From the NCBI RefSeq assembly GCF_002927045.1, contig NZ_PRDW01000008.1:1-64000 (forward strand): a stretch of DNA of 64,000 bases. Direction: 5' to 3'. This DNA comes from Mycetohabitans endofungorum (GTDB lineage Bacteria; Pseudomonadota; Gammaproteobacteria; Burkholderiales; Burkholderiaceae). A program made the translations under genes and the position numbers. Positions 56,572 through 64,000 of this stretch are shown one piece after another. Each line of letters begins with the position of its first letter. Position 1 is the stretch's first letter. The notes below the pieces were generated by a model. The model made no database searches, had not been told where the DNA came from, and was given only the letters and a program-made list of their open reading frames with translations.

Positions 56572-59550
56572 ATGCAAACCACCGAGAACGTCACGTCCCA
56601 ACAGCCCAGTGCCGCAGCCGGCTTGCCGCATGGCGGTGGCGCTGCGCATGGCGCGCGCGCATTGGCGCCGCAGGCGACGCTTGCCGACTACAAGGTCATT
56701 CGCCGCAACGGGAGTGTGGTGTCGTTCGAGCCGGCCAAGATCGCCATCGCGGTGACCAAAGCCTTCCTCGCCGTCAATGGCGGCCAGGGCGCCGCGTCGG
56801 CACGCGTGCGCGAATTGGTTGAGACGCTGACGCAGGCGGTCGTGCGCGCGCTTGTGCGCAGCCGGCCGAACGGCGGCACGTTCCATATCGAAGACATTCA
56901 AGACCAGGTCGAACTCGCGCTGATGCGGGCCGGCGAGCACAATGTCGCTCGCGCCTATGTGCTGTATCGCGAGAAACGCGCTGCGGAGCGCGCGCACGAG
57001 GTGGCGCAACAGCCGGCGCAAGGCGGGTTGAACGTCAACGACAATGGCATTGTGCGCCCGCTGGACCTTGCCGCGTTGCGCAACGTGATCACGGCCGCCT
57101 GCGATGGGCTCGGCGAGGCGGTCAGCGCGGAGCCGATCGTCGCCGAAACGGTTAAGAATCTCTACGACGGCGTGCCGTTGTCGCAGGTCTACGACTCAGC
57201 GATCCTCGCCGCGCGCACAATGATCGAGAAGGAGCCGGCCTACAGCCAGGTCACCGCGCGACTGCTGCTGCATACGATCCGCCGCGAGATCCTTGGCGAA
57301 GAGGTGCTGCAGTCCGAGATGGGCGAGCGGTATGCGGAGTACTTCTCGCAGTTCTTGAAGCGAGGCGTCGAGGCTGAGTTGCTCGACGAGAAGCTGCTGC
57401 AATTCGACTTGAAGAAGCTGGGCGACGCGCTGGATGCGTCGCGCGATCTGAAATTCGGCTACCTCGGGCTGCAGACGCTGTACGACCGTTACTTCCTGCA
57501 CGTGGACGGGCAGCGCATTGAAATGCCGCAGGCCTTCTTCATGCGGGTGGCGATGGGGCTCGCGCTGAACGAAATCGATCGCGAGGCGCGGGCGATCGAG
57601 TTCTACAATGTGCTGTCGACGTTCGATTTCATGAGCTCAACGCCGACGCTGTTCAATTCCGGCACGCGCCGCTCGCAACTGTCGTCGTGCTACCTGACGA
57701 CCGTCGCGGACGACCTGGACGGTATTTACGAGGCACTGAAGGAAAACGCGCTATTGTCCAAGTTCGCCGGCGGGCTCGGCAACGACTGGACCCGCGTGCG
57801 TGCGCTCGGCTCGCATATCAAGGGCACCAACGGCAAGTCGCAGGGCGTAGTGCCGTTCCTGAAGGTCGTCAACGACACGGCGGTCGCGGTCAACCAGGGC
57901 GGCAAGCGCAAGGGCGCGGTGTGTGCGTATCTCGAAACTTGGCATCTAGACATCGAGGAGTTTCTCGAACTGCGCAAGAACACCGGCGACGACCGCCGCC
58001 GCACGCACGATATGAACACCGCGAACTGGATCCCGGATCTGTTCATGAAGCGGGTGATCGAGGGGGGCGACTGGACACTGTTCTCGCCGTCGACCTGCCC
58101 GGACCTGCATGATAAGTTCGGTACTGAGTTTGAACAGGCGTATGTCGCGTACGAGGAGAAGGCTGCGCGCGGCGAATTGAAGCTGTTCAAGAAGATTCCG
58201 GCCGCGCAACTGTGGCGCAAGATGCTCGGGATGCTGTTCGAGACCGGCCACCCATGGATTACGTTCAAGGATCCGTGCAACGTGCGTTCGCCGCAGCAGC
58301 ACGTGGGCGTCGTGCATTCGTCGAACCTGTGCACTGAAATCACGTTGAACACGAGCGACAACGAGATCGCGGTCTGCAACCTGGGCTCGGTCAACCTGGT
58401 CGCGCATATGAAGCAGGGCGCGGACGGTGGCTATGTGCTGGACCACGATAAGCTCAAGCGCACGATCAGCGTGGCGATGCGCATGCTCGACAATGTAATT
58501 GATATCAATTACTACGCGGTTGCCAAGGCGCGCAACTCGAATCTGAAGCACCGGCCGGTCGGCATGGGCATCATGGGGTTCCAGGACTGCCTGCACCTGC
58601 TGCGCACGCCGTATGCGTCGCAGCAGGCGGTGGAGTTCGCGGACCGCTCGATGGAAGCCGTTTGTTACTACGCGTACTGGGCGTCCACCGAACTGGCGAG
58701 CGAGCGCGGCCGGTACTCGTCGTACCGCGGCTCGCTGTGGGATCGCGGAATCCTGCCGCAGGACACGCTGAAGCTGCTCGCCGACTCGCGCGGCGGGTAT
58801 GTCGAGGTCGACTCGTCCGAGACGATGGACTGGGCCGCGCTGCGCGAGCGCATTGCTACGCACGGCATGCGCAATTCGAACTGCGTCGCGATCGCGCCGA
58901 CCGCAACGATCTCGAACATCATTGGCGTGTCCGCGTGCATCGAGCCGACGTTCCAGAACCTGTATGTGAAATCGAACCTGTCGGGCGAATTCACAGTCGT
59001 CAACGAATACCTGGTGCGTGACCTGAAGGCGCGCGGGCTCTGGGACGAGGTGATGGTGGCCGATCTGAAGTACTTCGATGGATCGCTGGCGCGCATTGAT
59101 CGTATTCCTGCCGATCTGCGCGAGACGTATGCAACCGCGTTCGAAGTGGATCCGAAATGGCTCGTGGAAGCGGCGGCGCGCCGGCAGAAGTGGATCGACC
59201 AGGCGCAGTCGTTGAACATCTACATGGCCGGTGCGTCGGGCAAGAAGCTGGACGAAATCTACAAGCTCGCCTGGCTGCGCGGCTTGAAGACGACGTATTA
59301 CTTGCGCACGATCGCCGCGACGCACGTCGAGAAGTCGACGGTTGCGCACGGCGCGCTCAATGCGGTGCCATCCAGCGACGGTGGGGTGGGCGCGATGCAT
59401 GGCGCGGGTGGCGTGTCGGGCAGCGCGACGGCGCACAACGCCGGTGTGCACGCCGCTGCCGATGCGGGATCACAAGATGAGATCGCGGGACCGGTTTGCA
59501 TGCTGCGTCCTGGCGATGCAGGCTTCGACGAGTGTGAAGCGTGCCAGTGA
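56572..59550 (+). CDS. nrdA: Ribonucleoside-diphosphate reductase class Ia, alpha subunit
   Basis: Large subunit of class Ia RNR, reducing NDPs to dNDPs. The 992-residue protein has an N-terminal ATP cone (from VIRRNGSVVSFEPAKIAIAVTKAF, allosteric activity site) followed by the 10-stranded barrel. Active-site residues visible are Cys373 (SSCY), Cys587 and Glu589 (NLCTE) and Cys602 (AVCNLGS). The C-terminus carries the redox pair in DECEACQ, after an unusually long Gly/Ala/His linker. ATG 56572 follows CAGGAG. Two NrdR boxes precede it. nrdB follows after 392 bp. Confidence 0.97.
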   Translation: MQTTENVTSQQPSAAAGLPHGGGAAHGARALAPQATLADYKVIRRNGSVVSFEPAKIAIAVTKAFLAVNGGQGAASARVRELVETLTQAVVRALVRSRPNGGTFHIEDIQDQVELALMRAGEHNVARAYVLYREKRAAERAHEVAQQPAQGGLNVNDNGIVRPLDLAALRNVITAACDGLGEAVSAEPIVAETVKNLYDGVPLSQVYDSAILAARTMIEKEPAYSQVTARLLLHTIRREILGEEVLQSEMGERYAEYFSQFLKRGVEAELLDEKLLQFDLKKLGDALDASRDLKFGYLGLQTLYDRYFLHVDGQRIEMPQAFFMRVAMGLALNEIDREARAIEFYNVLSTFDFMSSTPTLFNSGTRRSQLSSCYLTTVADDLDGIYEALKENALLSKFAGGLGNDWTRVRALGSHIKGTNGKSQGVVPFLKVVNDTAVAVNQGGKRKGAVCAYLETWHLDIEEFLELRKNTGDDRRRTHDMNTANWIPDLFMKRVIEGGDWTLFSPSTCPDLHDKFGTEFEQAYVAYEEKAARGELKLFKKIPAAQLWRKMLGMLFETGHPWITFKDPCNVRSPQQHVGVVHSSNLCTEITLNTSDNEIAVCNLGSVNLVAHMKQGADGGYVLDHDKLKRTISVAMRMLDNVIDINYYAVAKARNSNLKHRPVGMGIMGFQDCLHLLRTPYASQQAVEFADRSMEAVCYYAYWASTELASERGRYSSYRGSLWDRGILPQDTLKLLADSRGGYVEVDSSETMDWAALRERIATHGMRNSNCVAIAPTATISNIIGVSACIEPTFQNLYVKSNLSGEFTVVNEYLVRDLKARGLWDEVMVADLKYFDGSLARIDRIPADLRETYATAFEVDPKWLVEAAARRQKWIDQAQSLNIYMAGASGKKLDEIYKLAWLRGLKTTYYLRTIAATHVEKSTVAHGALNAVPSSDGGVGAMHGAGGVSGSATAHNAGVHAAADAGSQDEIAGPVCMLRPGDAGFDECEACQ

Positions 59551-59942
59551 TGCGTTGGCGTGTGAACGTGCTCGACCGTGTTGTCTGAAACCGCTTGCGG
59601 TCATACTGCATGCGGCACACGATAAGGCACGTGACGAGCGCTGCTTTGCACGCATCGCGTGTGCATCGTGTGACGCCATGATACGTGCGATGAGCGGTGG
59701 CCACGCGCATGGCAGCGCGGCGAGTGCGATGAAACGGATGGCGCACTTGCCGCGCCGATCGATATGAAGCGATGCGTCGATCCGGGTTGTGATGCAACCG
59801 ATGCGAAGACCTCGACGATCACATCGATCAAAGTGTTGTATGAAGGTCTCAATGCGAGATCAAAAGAGCGTTTTTCATCAGTGGACTCTTTTATCGCTGG
59901 TGAAAAGATGGTACAAACCGATCTAAATTGATGGTGACATTT
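59551..59942. other. Non-coding spacer between nrdA and nrdB
   Basis: These 392 bp have no supported gene. An AAAAGAG/CTCTTTT inverted repeat (59862-59868 and 59885-59891) lies about 50 bp before nrdB. The last 130 bp are AT-rich, as for a promoter or leader, but no clear -35/-10 pair or NrdR box was found. Confidence 0.4.
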
Positions 59943-61178
59943 ATGCTCAACTGGGATGACGAGATTACTGCCGTAACTCCCCCGAGCGTTCCGCAACCGA
60001 CGGTGCGAGAAACGACGGCGACTGGAGCCGTGGCATCGTCCGCCGGGTATGCAGCGCAAGCTGCGGGTACGCCCGCTCCGTTGGCACAGGATATCTTCAC
60101 GCGTGATGTCGCTGTCGCGCCGGGCCAGCAACCGAACGCGTCGCCCGCACCTGCACCCGAGGCTCGCGTGAACGTGGCCGACAAGCGGATCATCAACGGC
60201 AAGACCGACGTCAATCAGCTCGTGCCGTTCAAGTACAAGTGGGCGTGGGAGAAGTACCTCGCCGGCTGTGCGAACCACTGGATGCCGCAGGAAATCAACA
60301 TGTCCCGCGACATCGCGCTCTGGAAGGATCCGAACGGGCTGACTGACGACGAGCGCCGCATCGTCAAGCGCAACCTGGGTTTCTTCGTCACGGCCGATTC
60401 GTTGGCGGCGAACAATATTGTGCTTGGCACGTATCGCCACATCACCGCGCCCGAATGCCGCCAGTTCCTGCTGCGCCAAGCATTCGAGGAAGCGATTCAT
60501 ACGCACGCGTACCAGTACATCGTCGAGTCGCTCGGCCTGGACGAGGGCGAGATCTTCAATGCGTACCATGAGGTGTCATCGATCCGTGCGAAGGACGAAT
60601 TTCTGATCCCGTTCATCCATACGTTGACCGATCCATCGTTCAAGACCGGCACGCTCGAGGCGGACCAGAAGTTGCTGAAGTCGTTAATCGTCTTCGCGTG
60701 CGTGATGGAGGGGCTGTTCTTCTACGTCGGGTTCACGCAAATACTGGCGTTGGGTCGGCAGAACAAGATGACCGGTGCCGCCGAGCAGTACCAGTACATC
60801 CTGCGCGACGAGTCGATGCACTGCAACTTCGGCATCGACCTGATCAACCAGATCAAGCTTGAGAATCCGCATTTGTGGACGCCGGCATTTCGCGAAGAGA
60901 TTCGTGGTTTATTCAAGCATGCGGTCGAACTCGAGTACCGGTATGCAGAGGACACGATGCCGCGCGGCGTGCTGGGCTTAAACGCCGGCATGTTCAAAAG
61001 TTATCTGCGATTCATCTGCAATCGGCGCTGCCAGCAGATCGGCCTGGAGCCGTTGTTCCCGAATGAGGAAAATCCGTTTCCGTGGATGAGCGAGATGATC
61101 GACTTGAAGAAGGAGCGCAACTTCTTCGAGACGCGAGTGATTGAATATCAAACCGGTGGTGCGCTGAGTTGGGAATGA
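59943..61178 (+). CDS. nrdB: Ribonucleoside-diphosphate reductase class Ia, beta subunit
   Basis: Small subunit that houses the di-iron/tyrosyl radical cofactor. The 411-residue protein has a variable N-terminus of about 85 residues, then the ferritin-like fold. The iron ligands can be followed as MSRD (Asp), [13 protein letters not shown] (Glu and His, with the candidate radical Tyr), [12 protein letters not shown] (Glu) and DESMHCNFG (Glu and His). The C-terminus ends ALSWE. The ATG at 59943 (MLNWDDE) is the usual Burkholderia start; ATG 59931 and TTG 59928 are upstream alternatives. Confidence 0.96.
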   Translation: MLNWDDEITAVTPPSVPQPTVRETTATGAVASSAGYAAQAAGTPAPLAQDIFTRDVAVAPGQQPNASPAPAPEARVNVADKRIINGKTDVNQLVPFKYKWAWEKYLAGCANHWMPQEINMSRDIALWKDPNGLTDDERRIVKRNLGFFVTADSLAANNIVLGTYRHITAPECRQFLLRQAFEEAIHTHAYQYIVESLGLDEGEIFNAYHEVSSIRAKDEFLIPFIHTLTDPSFKTGTLEADQKLLKSLIVFACVMEGLFFYVGFTQILALGRQNKMTGAAEQYQYILRDESMHCNFGIDLINQIKLENPHLWTPAFREEIRGLFKHAVELEYRYAEDTMPRGVLGLNAGMFKSYLRFICNRRCQQIGLEPLFPNEENPFPWMSEMIDLKKERNFFETRVIEYQTGGALSWE

Positions 61179-61617
61179 TGCGCACCAGTGAATAGGTAGG
61201 GGTGTGCAGCACGCGATGGCGGTGATGACGCCGCCGCGTGTGTCGCACGGGTTTAGGAGAAGCGCCGCCTGATGCAATGTGTGCCTGACCGCCTGGATAG
61301 CCGACTGACGACGAACGGCACTGTGCGAACCCTTCAGTGGGATGGGCAAACTACCCCCGGAAAAGCCTCCGGCCGCGGTGTCGCGTGCCGGACTGCTTCA
61401 AATCATTCACCGGCAGCGATGCCGGTCGTGTTTTGGCGCACGCAGCCGCTGAGCCGGTCTCGTGCGCCTTGCCGCATTCATTAGCGTAAGCAGGATGTAG
61501 GTGCGTACGCCGATGAATAATCCGCTTCGCAGCAGCCGCGTTAAAAAAACGCGTTGGCGGGAAGCGGGTTTTGACGAAGGGTGTTTGTACTCTCATCTGA
61601 ACCTGAAGGAGAAAAAG
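61179..61617. other. Non-coding region between nrdB and the H1-like gene
   Basis: These 439 bp hold only short frames lacking ribosome sites. A clear RBS (AAGGAG) appears at the end for the downstream gene. No terminator for nrdB or promoter with good spacing could be recognised. Confidence 0.4.
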
Positions 61618-62247
61618 ATGGTCACTGCGAAGAAAAAACCGGCTGCGAAGAAAGTAGCAGCAAAACCCGCTGCGAAGAAGGTCGCGGCGAAGAAGGCAGC
61701 ACCGGCCAAGAAAGCGGCCCCGGCGAAGAAGGCGGCGCCGGCCAAGAAAGTTGCCGCCAAGAAGGTCGCCGTGAAGAAGGTCGCTGCCAAGAAGGTCGCT
61801 GCCAAGAAGGTCGCTGCCAAGAAGGTCGCTGCCAAGAAGGTCGCTGCCAAGAAGGTTGCCGTGAAGAAGGCAGCACCGGTGAAGAAAGCGGCGCTAGCGA
61901 AGAAAGCAGCACCGGCGAAGAAAGCGGCACCGGCCAAGAAGGTCGCCGCGAAGAAAGTCGCGGCGAAGAAGGTGGCCACGAAGAAGGCGGCGCCGGCGAA
62001 GAAGGTTGCAGTTAGAAAGGTCGCCACGAAGAAGGCGGCACCGGCCAAGAAGGCGACGGCTGCCAAGAAGACGCCGGCGAAGAAGGCTGCGACCAAGAAG
62101 CCGGCTGCGAAGAAGGCGGCGGCGAAGAAGGCTGCCGCTGCCCCTGCCGCCCCTGCGACGCCGACGCCGGCTGTGCAGGCCAACGCGGTGAAGACCGCAT
62201 TGAACCCGGCTGCGGCATGGCCATTCCCGACTGGCGGCCGTCCGTAA
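61618..62247 (+). CDS. Lysine/alanine-rich histone H1-like DNA-binding protein
   Basis: A 209-residue, extremely basic protein made almost wholly of [14 protein letters not shown] pentad-type repeats. It starts [20 protein letters not shown] and ends with a conserved non-basic tail, [14 protein letters not shown]. Such proteins compact or bridge DNA in Bordetella and Burkholderia and vary in length by repeat slippage. AAGGAG lies upstream of the ATG. Five or so perfect 15-nt units (GTCGCTGCCAAGAAG) occur around 61790-61850. It is followed by a strong terminator. Confidence 0.9.
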   Translation: MVTAKKKPAAKKVAAKPAAKKVAAKKAAPAKKAAPAKKAAPAKKVAAKKVAVKKVAAKKVAAKKVAAKKVAAKKVAAKKVAVKKAAPVKKAALAKKAAPAKKAAPAKKVAAKKVAAKKVATKKAAPAKKVAVRKVATKKAAPAKKATAAKKTPAKKAATKKPAAKKAAAKKAAAAPAAPATPTPAVQANAVKTALNPAAAWPFPTGGRP

Positions 62248-62313
62248 TCGACACATCGAATAGGGCCGGTGCGTTACGACACACCGGCGCCCTACGAGTC
62301 GTCGAGCGACATG

Positions 62314-62354
62314 ACATCCCGCACCGAGCGCGCGCCCAGTGCGGGATGTTTTTT
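62314..62354 (+). terminator. Intrinsic terminator of the H1-like gene
   Basis: ACATCCCGCAC and GTGCGGGATGT form a perfect 11-bp stem around a 14-nt loop, ending in a T6 run, about 70 bp after the stop. It also abuts the stop of the convergent lipoprotein gene. Confidence 0.92.
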
Positions 62355-62830
62355 CAATGCGTCACGCGCGTGATGCCGCCCGCGGACAGCAACCGGACGC
62401 GATCGCCGGCACGGAATACCTCGCCGGTGGCCGCCTGCGTGATCGAGCGCAGGTCGCCGTTATCGAGCCGCACCGTGATCTCCAGGCCGTTGGCGGTGCC
62501 GGCCCGTTGGGCAACGGTATTGCCTGCCACTGCGCCCGCAATGCCGCCGACAATGCCGGTCAGGAGTGAGCCGCGGCCGCCCCCGATCGAACTGCCCGCC
62601 ACCGCGCCAAGCGCACCCCCGCCGAGCGTCCCAAGTGCGGAGCCACCTTCGTTATCCGAAGCGATGTGTACTGCCCGCACGCTTTCCACGGTTCCCATGC
62701 GCACTGTCTGTTCGCGCTGCGCTTGCGATACGGTGTAGACGTCGGCCGAGCCAGCGGGCGTAAAGCACGCTGCCAGCGAGAGGCTGGCAGACAGCATCAC
62801 GACGAGCGTAACGTGTCTGTTGATCATCAT
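62354..62830 (-). CDS. Glycine-zipper 2TM outer-membrane lipoprotein (SlyB/Pcp-like)
   Basis: A 158-residue lipoprotein with signal peptide and lipobox (LSLAAC), then a glycine-zipper segment (GGGALGAVAGSSIGGG and GIVGGIAGAVAGNTVAQ) and a C-terminal beta-like domain (ITVRLDNGDLRSITQAA, EVFRAGDRVRLL). The architecture matches SlyB/Pcp-type envelope-stabilising lipoproteins. ATG 62830 follows GGGAG; a TTG at 62851 would overlap the kinase gene. It lies directly after the PfkB gene on the same strand. Confidence 0.88.
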   Translation of the reverse strand: MMINRHVTLVVMLSASLSLAACFTPAGSADVYTVSQAQREQTVRMGTVESVRAVHIASDNEGGSALGTLGGGALGAVAGSSIGGGRGSLLTGIVGGIAGAVAGNTVAQRAGTANGLEITVRLDNGDLRSITQAATGEVFRAGDRVRLLSAGGITRVTH

Positions 62831-62847
62831 CGTTGTTCTCCCATAGC

Positions 62848-63786
62848 TCAAAACAAGCGATAGCCGAATGCGGCTTCAAAACGGGCGCCGATTTCGGTTC
62901 GATTCAACGTGTAGGTCTGTGGTCCTTGATGCTCGATCTTGATCGAGCCCATCAGGCTCGCGAGGCGTCCGGTGGTGGCCCAGTCCAGGCCCTTTTCGAT
63001 GCCGTAGAGCAGGCCACTGCGGAAGGCGTCGCCACAACCGGTAGGCTCGACGACCCGCTCTGCTGGCACGACCGGAATGGCTTCGACGCCGTTGCGGTGA
63101 TGGATCGTCGCACCCTGCGCACCGAGCGTGATGATCAGCGCGTCGACGCGACTCGTGATGTCCGATACGGACCACCCGGTCTTGTCGCTCAAGAGTTTCG
63201 CCTCGTAGTCATTGACTGCCACGTAGGTCGCAAGTTCAATCATCCGGCGCAGCTGGGCGCCATCGAGGATCGGCAGCCCTTGGCCCGGATCAAACATAAA
63301 CGGGATGTTCGCTTGCGCGAATTGCTCCGCATGCTCGCACATGCCTTGTGCACCGTCCGGCGCGACGATGCCGAGCGTGACATCCTGCGCGTCGCTGATG
63401 CGGTTCAGGTGACTCATTAGCATGGCGCCGGGATGAAACGCGGTGATCTGGTTGTTTTCCTGGTCGGTCGTGATCATTGCCTGGGCCGTGTGCGTATCCG
63501 GCAGCACGCGCACGCAATCACGGCGTATGCCCAGCGAGTCGAGTCGCTCCAGATAGCGCTGAGCGTCGATTTCGCCGAGCGTCGCCATGATCAGCGGCTC
63601 GCCACCCAGTAACTTCAGGCCGTATGCGATATTCCCGGCGCAGCCGCCAAATTCACGGCGCATGGACGGAACGAGGAAGCTGACGTTCAGGATATGGACT
63701 TGGTCGGGCAAGATGTGTTCGCGAAAGTGCCCTTCGAATGTCATGATGTTGTCGTACGCGAGCGAGCCGCAGATCAGCGTGGTCAC
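62848..63786 (-). CDS. PfkB-family carbohydrate/nucleoside kinase (adenosine kinase-like)
   Basis: A 312-residue ribokinase-superfamily enzyme. It has the N-terminal substrate region ICGSLAYDNIMTFEGHF, PfkB signature 1 FGGCAGNIAYGLKLLGGEP, and signature 2 VEPTGCGDAFRSGLLYGIE. Signature 2 has the catalytic Asp in GCGDA, where many members read GAGD. Related Burkholderia proteins are called adenosine kinase or carbohydrate kinase; the substrate cannot be decided here. The start is GTG at 63786. Confidence 0.9.
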   Translation of the reverse strand: MTTLICGSLAYDNIMTFEGHFREHILPDQVHILNVSFLVPSMRREFGGCAGNIAYGLKLLGGEPLIMATLGEIDAQRYLERLDSLGIRRDCVRVLPDTHTAQAMITTDQENNQITAFHPGAMLMSHLNRISDAQDVTLGIVAPDGAQGMCEHAEQFAQANIPFMFDPGQGLPILDGAQLRRMIELATYVAVNDYEAKLLSDKTGWSVSDITSRVDALIITLGAQGATIHHRNGVEAIPVVPAERVVEPTGCGDAFRSGLLYGIEKGLDWATTGRLASLMGSIKIEHQGPQTYTLNRTEIGARFEAAFGYRLF

Positions 63787-64000
63787 AGTGGTGATTCCTT
63801 ATGATAGTTTCAGTGCCGGATCGCCCTCCGCGCGTATCGCCGGCATGCAGGTGCGTGCTTGCACCGGCCGCCGGGCACGATACACTCGTGGCCGCACGGC
63901 CGGTATCGAGCCGGTCACCCGCGCCGGGTGGCGGCAGGCAGGGAGAGTTTATTTCAATGCAGCAAGGGCCGCGTCGTAATTCGGTTCGTTTTTAATTTCC
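63787..64000. other. Window edge upstream of the PfkB kinase gene
   Basis: This stretch contains TTGCAC, 16 bp, TACACT (about 63864-63891) on the plus strand, a possible promoter for a gene beyond the window. A 12-codon frame at 63957-63995 (MQQGPRRNSVRF) follows GGGAGAG and might be a leader peptide or chance. No complete gene is present. Confidence 0.3.

Noticed and set aside
61581-62015. Glu/Gly-rich frame overlapping the H1-like gene
   Set aside because: It is the +1 reading of the AAGAAGG repeats; the Lys/Ala frame has the ribosome site, conserved ends and terminator.

Overview
This 64-kb window is chromosomal DNA of a high-GC beta-proteobacterium of the Burkholderiaceae. The division/cell-wall (dcw) cluster order, the pilBCD-coaE-zapD-yacG block, the rplU-rpmA-obg-proB block and the lysine/alanine-rich H1-like protein next to nrdAB are all typical of Burkholderia sensu lato. 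The adhesin at the left edge carries eukaryote-like linear motifs, which would suit a host-associated and possibly endofungal lineage such as Mycetohabitans. That placement is inference, not proof.

Layout. Positions 1-5468 hold the 3' part of a giant trimeric autotransporter (YadA-type anchor). Its passenger is almost entirely repeats: eight 33-residue units with an S-R-W-D core, two nearly identical 264-residue blocks, and a run of 84/86-residue Ser/Thr-rich units. A decayed IS5-type transposase and unidentified debris follow (5.5-6.3 kb). Next come a fadD-type acyl-CoA ligase, a general porin on the minus strand, and coq7.

From 11.0 to 28.3 kb lies a complete dcw cluster, all on the plus strand with overlapping or nearly touching genes: mraZ-rsmH-ftsL-ftsI-murE-murF-mraY-murD-ftsW-murG-murC-ddlB-ftsQ-ftsA-ftsZ. 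It runs from a promoter followed by 10-bp-phased MraZ-type repeats. lpxC, a DUF721 gene (minus), secA with a terminator, argJ, a DUF815 ATPase and a MutT-type NUDIX gene follow.

From 36 to 44.6 kb the minus strand carries pilB-pilC-pilD-coaE-zapD-yacG, a CNNM/CorC-type transporter, tRNA-Pro(CGG) and ispB. The plus strand then carries rplU-rpmA (near-consensus sigma-70 promoter), obg and proB. A CNP1-like lipoprotein and rppH (minus) are followed by proS and marC (plus), then hpt and ffh (minus), then a YpjD/HemX-like cytochrome assembly gene, a PP0621-like gene and ampD (plus).

The right end has nrdA (preceded by a tandem NrdR-box pair), nrdB and an H1-like gene, then a glycine-zipper lipoprotein and a PfkB-family kinase on the minus strand. 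Most of the window is conserved housekeeping DNA for peptidoglycan synthesis, septation, lipid A, secretion and dNTP supply. The strongest novelty is the repeat adhesin, whose SRWD repeats resemble eukaryotic U2AF-ligand motifs of the splicing factor SF3B1.
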